Shown here: one piece after another, positions 17,633 to 26,633 of the stretch
Layout: every line of letters begins with the position of its first letter
Numbering within the stretch: the first letter of the stretch is position 1
NCBI RefSeq assembly: GCF_000420705.1
Contig: NZ_ATVL01000008.1
Span: 186,001-250,000 of the forward strand
Origin: Hymenobacter norwichensis DSM 15439
Lineage (GTDB): Bacteria > Bacteroidota > Bacteroidia > Cytophagales > Hymenobacteraceae
Reading direction: 5' to 3'
DNA: 64,000 nt
The notes under the pieces: generated by a model
The model's input: the letters and a program-made list of their open reading frames with translations, nothing else
Told to the model about the DNA's origin: nothing
Databases searched by the model: none
Made by a program: the position numbers and the translations under genes

Positions 17633-19930
17633 TTATTGCATCACCGATTTCGGGCGGTCGGCGGGTGCGGTGCCCCAGGTGGCGCTAGGTTTGGCACCCA
17701 TTTCAAACACGAGTTTGCTGCCTTGGAGTAGCTCCTGGTGCGTGATGTAGGACTTGGTGTACGGCTTGCCGTTGAGCGTAATGGCCTGGATGTACTTGTT
17801 TACTGGGCTGTTGTTCTTGGCGGTAATCGTGAGCGTTTTGCCGCCAGCCAGCGTAACCGTGGCCTGGTCAACGGCCGGGCTGCCGAACACGTAGGCGCCG
17901 TTGGCCGGGTTGAGCGGGTAGAAACCCAGCGCGGAGAAAACGTGCCACGCCGACATCTGGCCCACATCTTCATTGCCGATGATGCCGTCGAACTTGGTGG
18001 TGTAGAAATTCTCGGTGATGAAGCGGACTTTCTCGGCGGTTTTCCAGGGCTGGCCCACGTAGTTGTAGAGGTAGGTGATGTGGTGGCCCGGCTCGTTGCC
18101 GTGGGCGTACATGCCAATGAGCCCCGAAATGTCGGGCGAGGCCTCAGAACCCATATTGCCCTTCACTACAAACAACGAATCGAGCTTCTGACTGAAGCGC
18201 TTTTCGCCCCCCAGCAGCCCGATAAGGCCTTCCACATCCTGCGGCACCAGCCAGGTGTATTGCCAAGCGTTGCCTTCCGTGAAGTCGCTTTTCATGTGCA
18301 CCGACGAGAACGGGTTGAATGGCGTGCGCCACTCGGTTTGTGATACCCGGCCGCGCACAAAGCCCACTTTTTTATCGAAGTAGTTTTGGTAGTTTTTGGC
18401 GCGCTTGCTGAAATACGCGTAGTCGTCGGCCTTGCCCATCTTCTTGGCCATCTGCGCAATGCACCAGTCATCAATGGCGTACTCCATGCCTTTCGACACG
18501 CTTTCCACTTCGTTGTTGGCCGGAATGAAGCCCAGCGCCTTCACGTCTTTCAGGCCCCAGTCGTCACGCATAGCGGTGGCCTTCACGGCCTCGTAGGCCA
18601 GGTTGGCATCGAAGCCTTTGAAGCCCTTTAGGTACGCATCGGCCACCACCGGCACGGCGCTGTAGCCCACCATGCAGTTGGTTTCGTTGGCCATGAGGTG
18701 CCACACGGGCAGTTTGCCCTGCTGCTGGTAAATCGCCAGCATCGAGCTTACCATGTCGTTGACGCGGTTGGGCTGAAGCAGCGTAAACAGCGGGTGCGCT
18801 GCCCGGTACGTGTCCCAGAGCGAAAAGGTGGTGAGGTTGGTGAAGTTCGCGCCCTTGTGCACTTTCTCGTCGGTGCCCCAATAGTCGCCGTTGTGGTCGT
18901 TGAAGATAGACGGCGCCACCATCGTGTGGTAGAGGGCCGTGTAGAAGGTTTTCATGCGCGCCGGCTCGGCCTGAATGCGCACCTTTTGCAGCTCCTGGTT
19001 CCAGGCGGCATCGGCGGCGGTTACCACCTTGGCGAAGTTCCAATGCGGCACTTCCGCCCGGATATTGGCCAACGCGTTGGTGGTGCTAACGGGCGAAATA
19101 CCCACTTTCAGCTTCACGATTTCGCCGGCTTTGGTGGCGAAGGTGATAACACCTTTGATGCGGCTACCAGTAGCAGCGGCCACCGTATTACCCAAGGTAT
19201 CCGTCACCTGCAAGCTGGTAAACTGTCGAATCGGCTTCGATAGTACCGCCGCGAAATACAGCCGCTGCTTCACGGCCCAGCCCTTGGAATAGCGGTAGCC
19301 TACCAGCGTGCTGTCGTTGAGCTGCTCGATGTGGGTATCGGTGGCCAAATCCCAGCCGATGCCCTGCTGCAAATCAATCACGAGGTGCGCCGCGTCGGAC
19401 TTGGGGAAGGTGTACTGGTGAAAGCCGACCCGCTCGGTGGTCGTCAGCTCGGCCTTGATGTTGTAGCGCTTCAGCCGGACGGCGTAGTAACCGGGCCGGG
19501 CAGTTTCCTCTTTGTGCGAAAACAAGGAAACGAAGCCTTTCTCCGGGTTTTTGAGGGTGCCTTTAACCACGCGCACGGCGCCGGTGGTGGGCATCACGGC
19601 CACATCACCCAGGTCACCAATGCCGGTACCGCTGAGGTGGGTGTGCGAGAAACCAACGATGGTGGAGTCGGAATAATGGTAGCCGGAGCACCAGTCCCAG
19701 CCCTCGGAGAGATTCACCGGCCCGAGTTGCACCGCCCCGAAAGGCACATTGGCTCCCAGGAAAACGTGGCCGTGAAACCCGGTGCCAATGTAGGGGTCGA
19801 CGTACTGCGTGAGGCCGGCTGCCGGCCGGGGTGCCTTACCCGGTGGGGTATCGGCGGTAGCTGCCAGCGTGGCAATACTACCGGCCAAAGCGGTTACTAA
19901 AACACTGAATCGACGGTTTACTCTCTTCAT
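17633..19930 (-). CDS. GH92 alpha-mannosidase (second copy)
   Basis: A 765-residue GH92 exo-alpha-mannosidase, paralogous to the one at 5787. The signal peptide is within MKRVNRRFSVLVTALAGSIA; the ATG at 19930 was preferred over a longer frame starting ten codons earlier. Family motifs present are YVDPYIGTGFHGHVFLGANV, FSLWDTYRAAHPLF, WHLMANETNCMVGYSAV, HGNEPGHH and GNEDVGQMSAWH. The two copies differ near catalytic segments (EPSHATVYLYSY versus EPGHHITYLYNY), so they may cut different mannose linkages. It is the last gene of the minus-strand series that begins with nagB, and a degenerate family A repeat separates it from the GH2 gene. Confidence 0.96.
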   Translation of the reverse strand: MKRVNRRFSVLVTALAGSIATLAATADTPPGKAPRPAAGLTQYVDPYIGTGFHGHVFLGANVPFGAVQLGPVNLSEGWDWCSGYHYSDSTIVGFSHTHLSGTGIGDLGDVAVMPTTGAVRVVKGTLKNPEKGFVSLFSHKEETARPGYYAVRLKRYNIKAELTTTERVGFHQYTFPKSDAAHLVIDLQQGIGWDLATDTHIEQLNDSTLVGYRYSKGWAVKQRLYFAAVLSKPIRQFTSLQVTDTLGNTVAAATGSRIKGVITFATKAGEIVKLKVGISPVSTTNALANIRAEVPHWNFAKVVTAADAAWNQELQKVRIQAEPARMKTFYTALYHTMVAPSIFNDHNGDYWGTDEKVHKGANFTNLTTFSLWDTYRAAHPLFTLLQPNRVNDMVSSMLAIYQQQGKLPVWHLMANETNCMVGYSAVPVVADAYLKGFKGFDANLAYEAVKATAMRDDWGLKDVKALGFIPANNEVESVSKGMEYAIDDWCIAQMAKKMGKADDYAYFSKRAKNYQNYFDKKVGFVRGRVSQTEWRTPFNPFSSVHMKSDFTEGNAWQYTWLVPQDVEGLIGLLGGEKRFSQKLDSLFVVKGNMGSEASPDISGLIGMYAHGNEPGHHITYLYNYVGQPWKTAEKVRFITENFYTTKFDGIIGNEDVGQMSAWHVFSALGFYPLNPANGAYVFGSPAVDQATVTLAGGKTLTITAKNNSPVNKYIQAITLNGKPYTKSYITHQELLQGSKLVFEMGAKPSATWGTAPADRPKSVMQ

Positions 19931-19979
19931 GAGAAGACTTGGTTTAGGCTGGGTGGGCACTATAAACTTACGATAGTGA

Positions 19980-20098
19980 TAGGGCTATCATGCAGAGCAG
20001 AGTATCTCGCATGCTGAGGTTGTGGTGTTAATCCTGTGCCAGCACGCCAGATGCTTCGTCCCTGGCTTGATGCGCCACATGGCTCTGCCTGACGTTCT
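19980..20098. repeat. Palindromic intergenic repeat, family A copy 3 (degenerate)
   Basis: Carries ATCATGCAGAGCAGAGTATC and, after an unpaired middle, CAGCACGCCAGATGCTTCG with GGCTCTGCCTGACG. It matches copies 1 and 2 but with many mismatches and a small insertion. It lies between the GH2 stop and the GH92 start. Confidence 0.7.
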
Positions 20099-20116
20099 TA
20101 TATGTTCCTTGTCATT

Positions 20117-22765
20117 CTAATTAGCCGCCACGGGCACCAGTTGCTTGGCCACGTTCCAGCCTTCCACCGACACCACGGGCGCCGGCACATCGGCCGAGGG
20201 GGTGTAGTCCAGCAGCAGGGTTTTGCTTTCGCCGGGCAGCACCGACACGTAGTTGTCGGTGTAGAACACGGGCAGGATGCGCTTTTGCGTTTGCGGATTT
20301 ACCAGGGCTACGCGGTTGAAAAAGGCCACTGGCGCGGTAGCCGGGTTAGTAAGCGTCACTTCAACCTGGCCGGCTGTGGTTTGCCGGGCGGTTAGCTTCA
20401 TGGGGGCTTTGGCCATGGTTTTCAACCCCGAGTACTCCCCTTTCGCATCGGAAAGCCAGTAGAAGTTGCTGCTGATAACCTTCTTGGTCAGGTCCTGCAA
20501 TTGCAACGACAGAAACATGCCTTTCTGCTGGCCCAGTTGCTTGACAATGGCATTCACGGGTAGGTACTTCTTGGACATCGACGGGTTGATTTCCACGATT
20601 ACCTGCGTAACGGGGGTCTTTTTGCCAGCCATGTCGTAGGCATCCACTACCAGCATCATGTCGCGCTTCACCTCGAAGCTGTTGTTGGTAATCATCACCA
20701 TGCTATCCACGGGGTTGTACATCACGTGCAGCGGCTCGCTGCCGGTGCGCAGGCCGTAGAGGCAGGCGTTGGGGTCGAGGTAGTAGTCGTACATCTGGCC
20801 GCGCATGGCGGTCCAGGGGTTTTGGGTTTTCCAGATGATGCTGCCCGTGTACCACTCCCACATGTGCGAGCTGAAGCCTTCCATGAGGGCGCGGTATTGG
20901 TCGTAGTTCACGAGCTGCGCTTTCAAGCCAAAGTCGCGGGCATCTTTGGGGGCGCCGTAGGGCAGCAGGTATTGCTCGTAGCCGATGTAGGTGTGGTAGT
21001 CCCACATGGAATCCACTTTCTCGGTGGGCTTGCTTTTGGGCCCCAGGTACTGTGGCGGCACCATGTTAGCCACCGGCAGAAAACGCTCCAACGACTCATA
21101 GTCGCCCACTCCTACTGAGCCGACTTCCGAGTTGAAGGGATACGTGCGCTGCGCCCAGAAGCGGCTGATGGGCTGAATGCCGTAGGGTCCGTCGCCGTTG
21201 CCGCCCTGGGTGTTGTACGACATGCTGTCGGAGTTGGAATACGTGATAAACCAGCGCGTGCCGTCCAGCTTGGGCAGAATGGAATCTTGCAGCGCCGTGA
21301 GAATGTCCTTGGGCGGCGTGATTTCGTTGCCGCCGCACCACATGCCCAGCGAGGCGTAGTTGCGCACCATCTTCACTTGGTCGGCCGCCGAGTTGATAAA
21401 CAGGCGGTGGTCGTTGGGGTACTGGCGGCGGGTCCACTGGTCTTCCAGCTTCATGGGGTCCAGCCAGCGGCCGTTGGCGTCGCCCGACATCCAGAAGTCC
21501 TGCATCACCAGCATGCCGTACTTGTCGCAGGCCTGGTAGAACTCGGGCCGCTCAATCAGCGCGCCGCCCCACACCCGAATCAGGTTCAGGTTCATGTCCC
21601 GATGGAAGCGGATTTCGGCGTCGTAGCGGGCGTCGGTGAAGCGCAGCATGGCGTCGGAAATAATCCAGTTGCCGCCCTTGATGAAGATTTTCTGCCCGTT
21701 GAGCAGCACTTGCATGCTCTGGGTTTTGGCGTTCCACTCGGTCTGAATTTCGCGCACCCCTATCTGCACGTCTTCCTCATCCGATACGGTTTTGCCCACC
21801 AGAAACTGCACCTTCGAGGGGTACAGGTTCTGCGGGCCGTAGCCGTTCGGCCACCACAACTTGGGGTTGGGCAGCGTCAGCCGAGGCAAGCTCACTACTT
21901 GCATCGAGCGGGCCGGCAAGCTCACTTTCTGGGTCACGGTTTGCCCCCCAATGCTGTATTGCAGCACGCCCGACACCTTTTTGCCGGTGGGGTTTTCCAG
22001 TTCGGCCGTTACGTCGAGCAAGGCTGGTTGCTGCGGGCCATCGGGCTGGCGCACGCCCGGCACGCGGGTTACCACGTGCGGATTCTTGAGGTTGATTTGC
22101 TTGGTTTTCTCAATCGTCACCTTATCCCAGATACCGGTGTTCCGGTCCCGAATGGGCCGAATCCAGTCCCAGCCGGCCACGTACTGATGCGACACGTTGC
22201 GGGCAATGATGCCGTCGCCGCCCTGGCCGCCGTTGGGGTTGCCCACCGGGTCGGGCGGGTACACCACCACGGCCAAGCGGTTGTTGCCATCCTTGGCCAG
22301 GTGGGGCGTGATGTTGTAGGCCTGGCGCAGGAACATGCCGTGGTGGGTTTGCTGGTTGAGCTTCTGCCCGTTCAGGTACACCTCGCAGCTATAGTTCACG
22401 CCCCGGAAGTGCAGCCACACCTGGTCGTCGTCGTTGGCCGGCGCTTCCTTGAAATCCTTGACAAACCAGTAGGTGTAGTAGTCGCGCCCCGTGCGGTAGA
22501 TGTCGGGGATGCGGTTGTTGTTCATCCCGAAGAAAGGGTCGGGCACCAGCTTGTTGGCTAGCTGCGTGGTGAGCACCGTACCGGGCACCACGGCGGGCAG
22601 CCAGCCCGCCAGCGCGTAAGTTGGTTGCGAGAGGCGCGCCCCGTCGGCCTGTACCTTGGCAATGGGTTGGGCCTGCCAGCCCGAATTCAACTCGTAGCGT
22701 TGCTGCGCCGCCAGCGGGTACACTGCCAGCAGCGCCAACAGCCATGTGAGTAGGTGCTTCTTCAT
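20117..22765 (-). CDS. GH2 beta-mannosidase, endo-beta-mannosidase-like
   Basis: An 882-residue GH2 enzyme with signal peptide KHLLTWLLALLAVYPLAAQ. The sugar-binding domain (VWLHFRGVNYSCEVYLNGQK) comes first, then immunoglobulin-like domains, then the TIM barrel. The barrel has FIKGGNWIISDAMLRF and LIRVWGGALIERPEFYQACD, followed by MWCGGNE, whose Glu481 is the likely acid/base, and FNSEVGSVG, whose Glu547 is the likely nucleophile. From memory these stretches resemble plant mannosylglycoprotein endo-beta-mannosidase, which cuts the Man-beta-1,4-GlcNAc bond of the N-glycan core; exo-beta-glucosaminidases are the other close relatives. The ATG at 22765 is chosen because it begins the signal peptide. 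The upstream permease lies 59 nt away. Confidence 0.85.
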   Translation of the reverse strand: MKKHLLTWLLALLAVYPLAAQQRYELNSGWQAQPIAKVQADGARLSQPTYALAGWLPAVVPGTVLTTQLANKLVPDPFFGMNNNRIPDIYRTGRDYYTYWFVKDFKEAPANDDDQVWLHFRGVNYSCEVYLNGQKLNQQTHHGMFLRQAYNITPHLAKDGNNRLAVVVYPPDPVGNPNGGQGGDGIIARNVSHQYVAGWDWIRPIRDRNTGIWDKVTIEKTKQINLKNPHVVTRVPGVRQPDGPQQPALLDVTAELENPTGKKVSGVLQYSIGGQTVTQKVSLPARSMQVVSLPRLTLPNPKLWWPNGYGPQNLYPSKVQFLVGKTVSDEEDVQIGVREIQTEWNAKTQSMQVLLNGQKIFIKGGNWIISDAMLRFTDARYDAEIRFHRDMNLNLIRVWGGALIERPEFYQACDKYGMLVMQDFWMSGDANGRWLDPMKLEDQWTRRQYPNDHRLFINSAADQVKMVRNYASLGMWCGGNEITPPKDILTALQDSILPKLDGTRWFITYSNSDSMSYNTQGGNGDGPYGIQPISRFWAQRTYPFNSEVGSVGVGDYESLERFLPVANMVPPQYLGPKSKPTEKVDSMWDYHTYIGYEQYLLPYGAPKDARDFGLKAQLVNYDQYRALMEGFSSHMWEWYTGSIIWKTQNPWTAMRGQMYDYYLDPNACLYGLRTGSEPLHVMYNPVDSMVMITNNSFEVKRDMMLVVDAYDMAGKKTPVTQVIVEINPSMSKKYLPVNAIVKQLGQQKGMFLSLQLQDLTKKVISSNFYWLSDAKGEYSGLKTMAKAPMKLTARQTTAGQVEVTLTNPATAPVAFFNRVALVNPQTQKRILPVFYTDNYVSVLPGESKTLLLDYTPSADVPAPVVSVEGWNVAKQLVPVAAN

Positions 22766-22824
22766 TCGAAAGAACTCGGGAACAGAAAGTGTAGAGACAA
22801 GCCAGCGCACGGGAACAGGGCCAG

Positions 22825-24132
22825 CTACTGGGGTCGGGCAACGGGTGCTCCCTGCCGGGCTTTGTGGCCGGCCAGCCCGTAGTAGAGAATGAACAGGTAA
22901 CACGGAATCACCAGCCAGTACGCCTGTTGCGGGCTGAAGTGGTCGGCCAGCCAGCCGTAGAGCGGCGGCAGCACCGCGCCCCCGGCAATGGCCATAATGA
23001 GCAAGGACGAGCCAATCTTCGTGAACCGGCCCAGGCCATCAATTGCCAGCGGCCAGATAGCCGGGAAAATCAACGAGTTGGCCAGCCCCAGCAGCGAGAT
23101 AAACAGCACCGAGGTGTAGCCGCTGGTAAACAGCGCGCCCAGCGCAAACACCACGCCGGCCACGGCAAACAGTTGCAAGGCCTTTTCCTGCGAGAGATAC
23201 TTCGGAATAGCCACCACGCCCACCAGGTAGCCCACCGTCATGGCGCCCATGGTGCAGGCCGTGAAGAACTTAGCGGTGGTGAGGGCAATGCCCTGCGAGG
23301 CGCCGTAGCTGATGATGGTGTCGCCGGCAATAACCTCGACGCCCACGTAGAAAAACATAGCCAACGCCCCGAGTAGCAGGTGCGGAAACTGGAAGATGCT
23401 GGTTTTGTTGGTGTTGGCGGCGGCCACGCTTTCGTCTTCGTGGTCGGTGTCAATTTCGGGCAGCGAGGAAAAGTAAATCAGCACGGCCAGCAGCACGAGC
23501 ACGCCCAGCATAATCAGGTAGGGCGTTACTACGCGCGCCGCCAGGGCATTCAGTTCGGCGGCTTTGCTGGCCGCGTCCAAGCTGCTTAATCGTTTTACTA
23601 AGGCGTCAGCATCTTTCAGCGCCACGGCTCCTAGCGCAATGGGGGCCAGCGCGCCGGCCACTTTGTTGCAAATGCCCATCACGCTGATGCGCTTGGCAGC
23701 ACTGGCCCGCGGCCCCAGGATGGTGATGTAGGGGTTGGCCGCCGTTTGCAGCACCGCCAGCCCGGTGCCTTGCACAAACAGCCCCAACAGAAACAGCCCG
23801 TAGGTGCGCGTGAGGGCCGCTGGCACGAAGACAAGCGCCCCCACCGCCATAACCAGCAGCCCCGCCGACATGCCGTTTTTGAAACCAATCCGCTTCAGCA
23901 CCCACGCCGATGGAATGGCCATGACCAAGTAGGAAATGTAGAAGGCAAAGGCGACCAGGTACGACTCGAAGTTGTTGAGCTCACACGCAATGCGCAGGTA
24001 CGGAATCAGCACCGAATTCAGCCAGGTCACGAACCCGAAGATGAAGAACAGCGCCCCGATGATGACAATCGACCGGGTTTGGTGCGTGGTAGCGGGTGCC
24101 GCAACGCTGGCCGTGGTAGCTACTTTGGTCAT
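22825..24132 (-). CDS. FHS-family sugar permease (NagP-like)
   Basis: A 435-residue major-facilitator protein of the fucose/hexose:H+ symporter type with about 12 membrane segments. The first helix has the family signature IFGFVTWLNSVLIPYLR, and VLQTAANPYITILGP is the typical central motif. The N-terminal 20 residues are polar and low in complexity. It lies among GH20, a ROK kinase and nagB, so N-acetylglucosamine (or mannose) is the likely cargo; fucose or glucose cannot be excluded. A family B repeat fills the gap between it and GH20. Confidence 0.88.
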   Translation of the reverse strand: MTKVATTASVAAPATTHQTRSIVIIGALFFIFGFVTWLNSVLIPYLRIACELNNFESYLVAFAFYISYLVMAIPSAWVLKRIGFKNGMSAGLLVMAVGALVFVPAALTRTYGLFLLGLFVQGTGLAVLQTAANPYITILGPRASAAKRISVMGICNKVAGALAPIALGAVALKDADALVKRLSSLDAASKAAELNALAARVVTPYLIMLGVLVLLAVLIYFSSLPEIDTDHEDESVAAANTNKTSIFQFPHLLLGALAMFFYVGVEVIAGDTIISYGASQGIALTTAKFFTACTMGAMTVGYLVGVVAIPKYLSQEKALQLFAVAGVVFALGALFTSGYTSVLFISLLGLANSLIFPAIWPLAIDGLGRFTKIGSSLLIMAIAGGAVLPPLYGWLADHFSPQQAYWLVIPCYLFILYYGLAGHKARQGAPVARPQ

Positions 24133-24176
24133 GGGCGTGGAGTGAAATAGAACTAGGTACTGCTGTAATGTGCTGT

Positions 24177-24274
24177 GTAGAGACGCGACACTTCGCGTCT
24201 CATCGTCCGCGCCGCTTGATTCGTGCGGTTAAACAACGTCAGCAACGCCGAGACGCGAAGTGTCGCGTCTCTAC
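24177..24274. repeat. Palindromic intergenic repeat, family B
   Basis: Perfect 25-bp inverted arms at 24177-24201 (beginning GTAGAGACGCGACACTTCGC) and 24250-24274, separated by 48 nt. It sits between the GH20 stop and the permease start inside a probable operon and could fold into a strong RNA hairpin. Confidence 0.85.
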
Positions 24275-24290
24275 GCCTTGTAGGTGGGCG

Positions 24291-26633
24291 TTACTGCACC
24301 ACGATTTCATCGGCAAATAGCCAGGTTTCGGGCGTTTTAGCTCCCGCTGCCTGCGCGTTCTTGGCCGTGATTTTGACGAACCGGGCCGTGGTTTTCTTCA
24401 GGTTGGCTTTCACCTCGCTGACCGTTGGCTTGGCTTGAGCCGCTAGCGCCGCAACCGGCGCCGAATACACGGTTTGATACTTCTTGCCGTCTTTCGACAC
24501 CGCAATTTCCACGTTGGTTGGCAGCGCAATTTTAGAGCCTGTGTCCTGCAAGAAGTTGCTGGTGATGGTACTGATTTCAGTGGTTTGTTTCAAATCAAGC
24601 GTAGCCAATAAGTCGGTGCCCAGAAACCCTAGCCACTGGCCGTCGGTGTGGTTGGTGGACCCTTCCAGGCCATCAACCAGCGTGACCGGGCCCGCGCCTT
24701 TGTAGCTTTTGTTTGGCTCGTTGGCCAGTGTAACTGGCGCGGCAAAAGCCTTGTGCGTGGTTAGTTCCCTGGTGGTGACTTTGCCCATCATCTTGCCATT
24801 CTCGAAGGAGGCGGCTTTGATAACGGCCGACTTAGGCACGCTGAACGGTTTGGTATATACCTGCGCCGCAGCCGTTGGCGCCGAGCCATCGAGGGTATAC
24901 ACGATTTGCGGCCCGGCGGCATCCATCTGCAACGTAACAAGGGCGGCGCGTTGCGCGGGGTCGAGGGCCACCTGCTGGCGCACGTTGAAGGCACTCTTGG
25001 CGTAGTTGATCCCCAGGGCGTCGTAGCGCTGGTACTGCTTCTGCATGCGCTGCTGGAAATCCGGCCAATTCTTCTGTTTGGCAGGAGTCCAGAGCACTTC
25101 TGCCAGAGCCGCCATGCGCGGCATCACCATATACTCCACCTGCTGCTCGTTGGGAATGTACTCGGTCCAGAGGTTGGCCTGCGCCCCCAAAATGTATTTG
25201 CGCTCGGCGGCGGTTAGGGCTTGCGGCGTGGGCTCCAGCTCGTACACCTTCGACAGCGGCACGTAGCCCCCAATGCTCAGCGGCTCCAAACTGGCCGGCC
25301 CCTGCAAATAGTCGAAGTAGACGTACGCACCAGGCGTCATCACTACGTTGTGTTTCTGCTGGGCGGCCACCGTACCGCCTTCCATCCCGCGCCACGACAT
25401 GACGGCGGCATTCGGCGCGAGGCCGCCTTCCAGGATTTCATCCCAGCCGATAATCGTTTTGCCTTTCGAATTCACGAATTTCTCCATGCGCTGCACAAAG
25501 TAGCTTTGCAGCTCGTGCTCGTCTTTGAGGTTTTCGGCCTTCATGCGGGCCTGGCATTTGGGGCAAGCGTGCCACCGGGTTTTAGGAGCTTCGTCGCCCC
25601 CGATGTGTACGATTTGGCCCGGGAACAAGGGCATTACTTCAGTCAGCACGTCTTGCAAGAACGTGAAGGTCTGCTCGTTGCCGGCGCAGAAAATATCGTC
25701 GAACACGCCCCACAGCCGTTCTACCTTGAACGGCCCACCCGTGCACGACAGCTCCGGATACGCCGTGAGGGCGGCTACGGCGTGGCCGGGCATCTCAATT
25801 TCGGGCACCACCGTGACGTAGCGCTCCTGGGCGTACTTCACCACCTCCTTGATTTGCTCCTGGGTGTAGAAACCGCCGTAGCGAATGTTGTCGAACTGGT
25901 GAGGCTGGTCGGTGTAGTGGCCGATGAGCGTGCCTTCGCGCCAGCCGCCCACGGAGGTCAGCTTAGGGTACTTCTTGATTTCGATGCGCCAGCCCTGGTC
26001 GTCGGTGAGATGCCAGTGGAAGGTGTTCATCTTGTGCAGCGCGAGGTAGTCAATGTACTTCTTGACAAACTCGACCGGGAAGAAGTGCCGGGACACATCC
26101 AGGTGCATGCCGCGCCAATCGTAGCGGGGCTTATCCACCACTTCCACGGCCGGCAGACTCACGGCCGTGGCGGCGGTGGCGCGCTGCGCGGGCAGCAGTT
26201 GCCGGATGGTTTGCATGCCCAGAAACATGCCCTGCGGCTGGTTGGCGGCCAGTATCACCTGCGTGGGCTGCACGCTGAGCTTGTAGCCTTCGGCGCCTAG
26301 GGTATCCAGCCGTTGCTGCAAGGTGAGGTAGATGCCGCCGGCACTTTGCTTGCCCGGCGTTGCGGCTACCACTTGCGGCTGTACGCCCGCGGCCCGCTGT
26401 ATTTCCTGGCTCAGCACCTGCGCAATGTTGCGCAGCTGTTCGTTTTTGGAGTCAACGTAAATCTTGGTAGCGGGCGTGATGGCAAAGCTGCCGCTGCCGG
26501 CCGTGAGCTGCACCGGCTTCGGAATAATGGACAGGGCGCTACCACTTACGGCAGCTTGCTGAGCAAAAGCGGGTGATCCAACCAGTCCCAGGCCGCACAA
26601 TACAACTGTTGATACCCAAGTAGTTTTTTTCAC
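24291..26633 (-). CDS. GH20 beta-N-acetylhexosaminidase
   Basis: A 780-residue GH20 enzyme that removes terminal beta-linked GlcNAc or GalNAc by substrate-assisted catalysis. A signal peptide (WVSTVVLCGLGLVGSPAFAQ) precedes the GH20b domain. The TIM barrel holds HIGGDE with the catalytic pair Asp347-Glu348, plus FHWHLTDDQGWRIEI and IGWDEILEGG. C-terminal parts look like a chitobiase-type or FN3 segment (YTLDGSAPTAAAQVYT) and a discoidin-like sugar-binding domain. The start is GTG at 26633, which overlaps the ROK kinase stop (GTGA), implying translational coupling. Confidence 0.95.
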   Translation of the reverse strand: MKKTTWVSTVVLCGLGLVGSPAFAQQAAVSGSALSIIPKPVQLTAGSGSFAITPATKIYVDSKNEQLRNIAQVLSQEIQRAAGVQPQVVAATPGKQSAGGIYLTLQQRLDTLGAEGYKLSVQPTQVILAANQPQGMFLGMQTIRQLLPAQRATAATAVSLPAVEVVDKPRYDWRGMHLDVSRHFFPVEFVKKYIDYLALHKMNTFHWHLTDDQGWRIEIKKYPKLTSVGGWREGTLIGHYTDQPHQFDNIRYGGFYTQEQIKEVVKYAQERYVTVVPEIEMPGHAVAALTAYPELSCTGGPFKVERLWGVFDDIFCAGNEQTFTFLQDVLTEVMPLFPGQIVHIGGDEAPKTRWHACPKCQARMKAENLKDEHELQSYFVQRMEKFVNSKGKTIIGWDEILEGGLAPNAAVMSWRGMEGGTVAAQQKHNVVMTPGAYVYFDYLQGPASLEPLSIGGYVPLSKVYELEPTPQALTAAERKYILGAQANLWTEYIPNEQQVEYMVMPRMAALAEVLWTPAKQKNWPDFQQRMQKQYQRYDALGINYAKSAFNVRQQVALDPAQRAALVTLQMDAAGPQIVYTLDGSAPTAAAQVYTKPFSVPKSAVIKAASFENGKMMGKVTTRELTTHKAFAAPVTLANEPNKSYKGAGPVTLVDGLEGSTNHTDGQWLGFLGTDLLATLDLKQTTEISTITSNFLQDTGSKIALPTNVEIAVSKDGKKYQTVYSAPVAALAAQAKPTVSEVKANLKKTTARFVKITAKNAQAAGAKTPETWLFADEIVVQ

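Noticed and set aside
21287..22561. 424-codon plus-strand frame opposite GH2
   Set aside because: Same reason: antisense shadow with no domain; GH2 on the minus strand has intact catalytic motifs.
25221..26300. 359-codon plus-strand frame opposite GH20
   Set aside because: Antisense shadow, no recognisable features.
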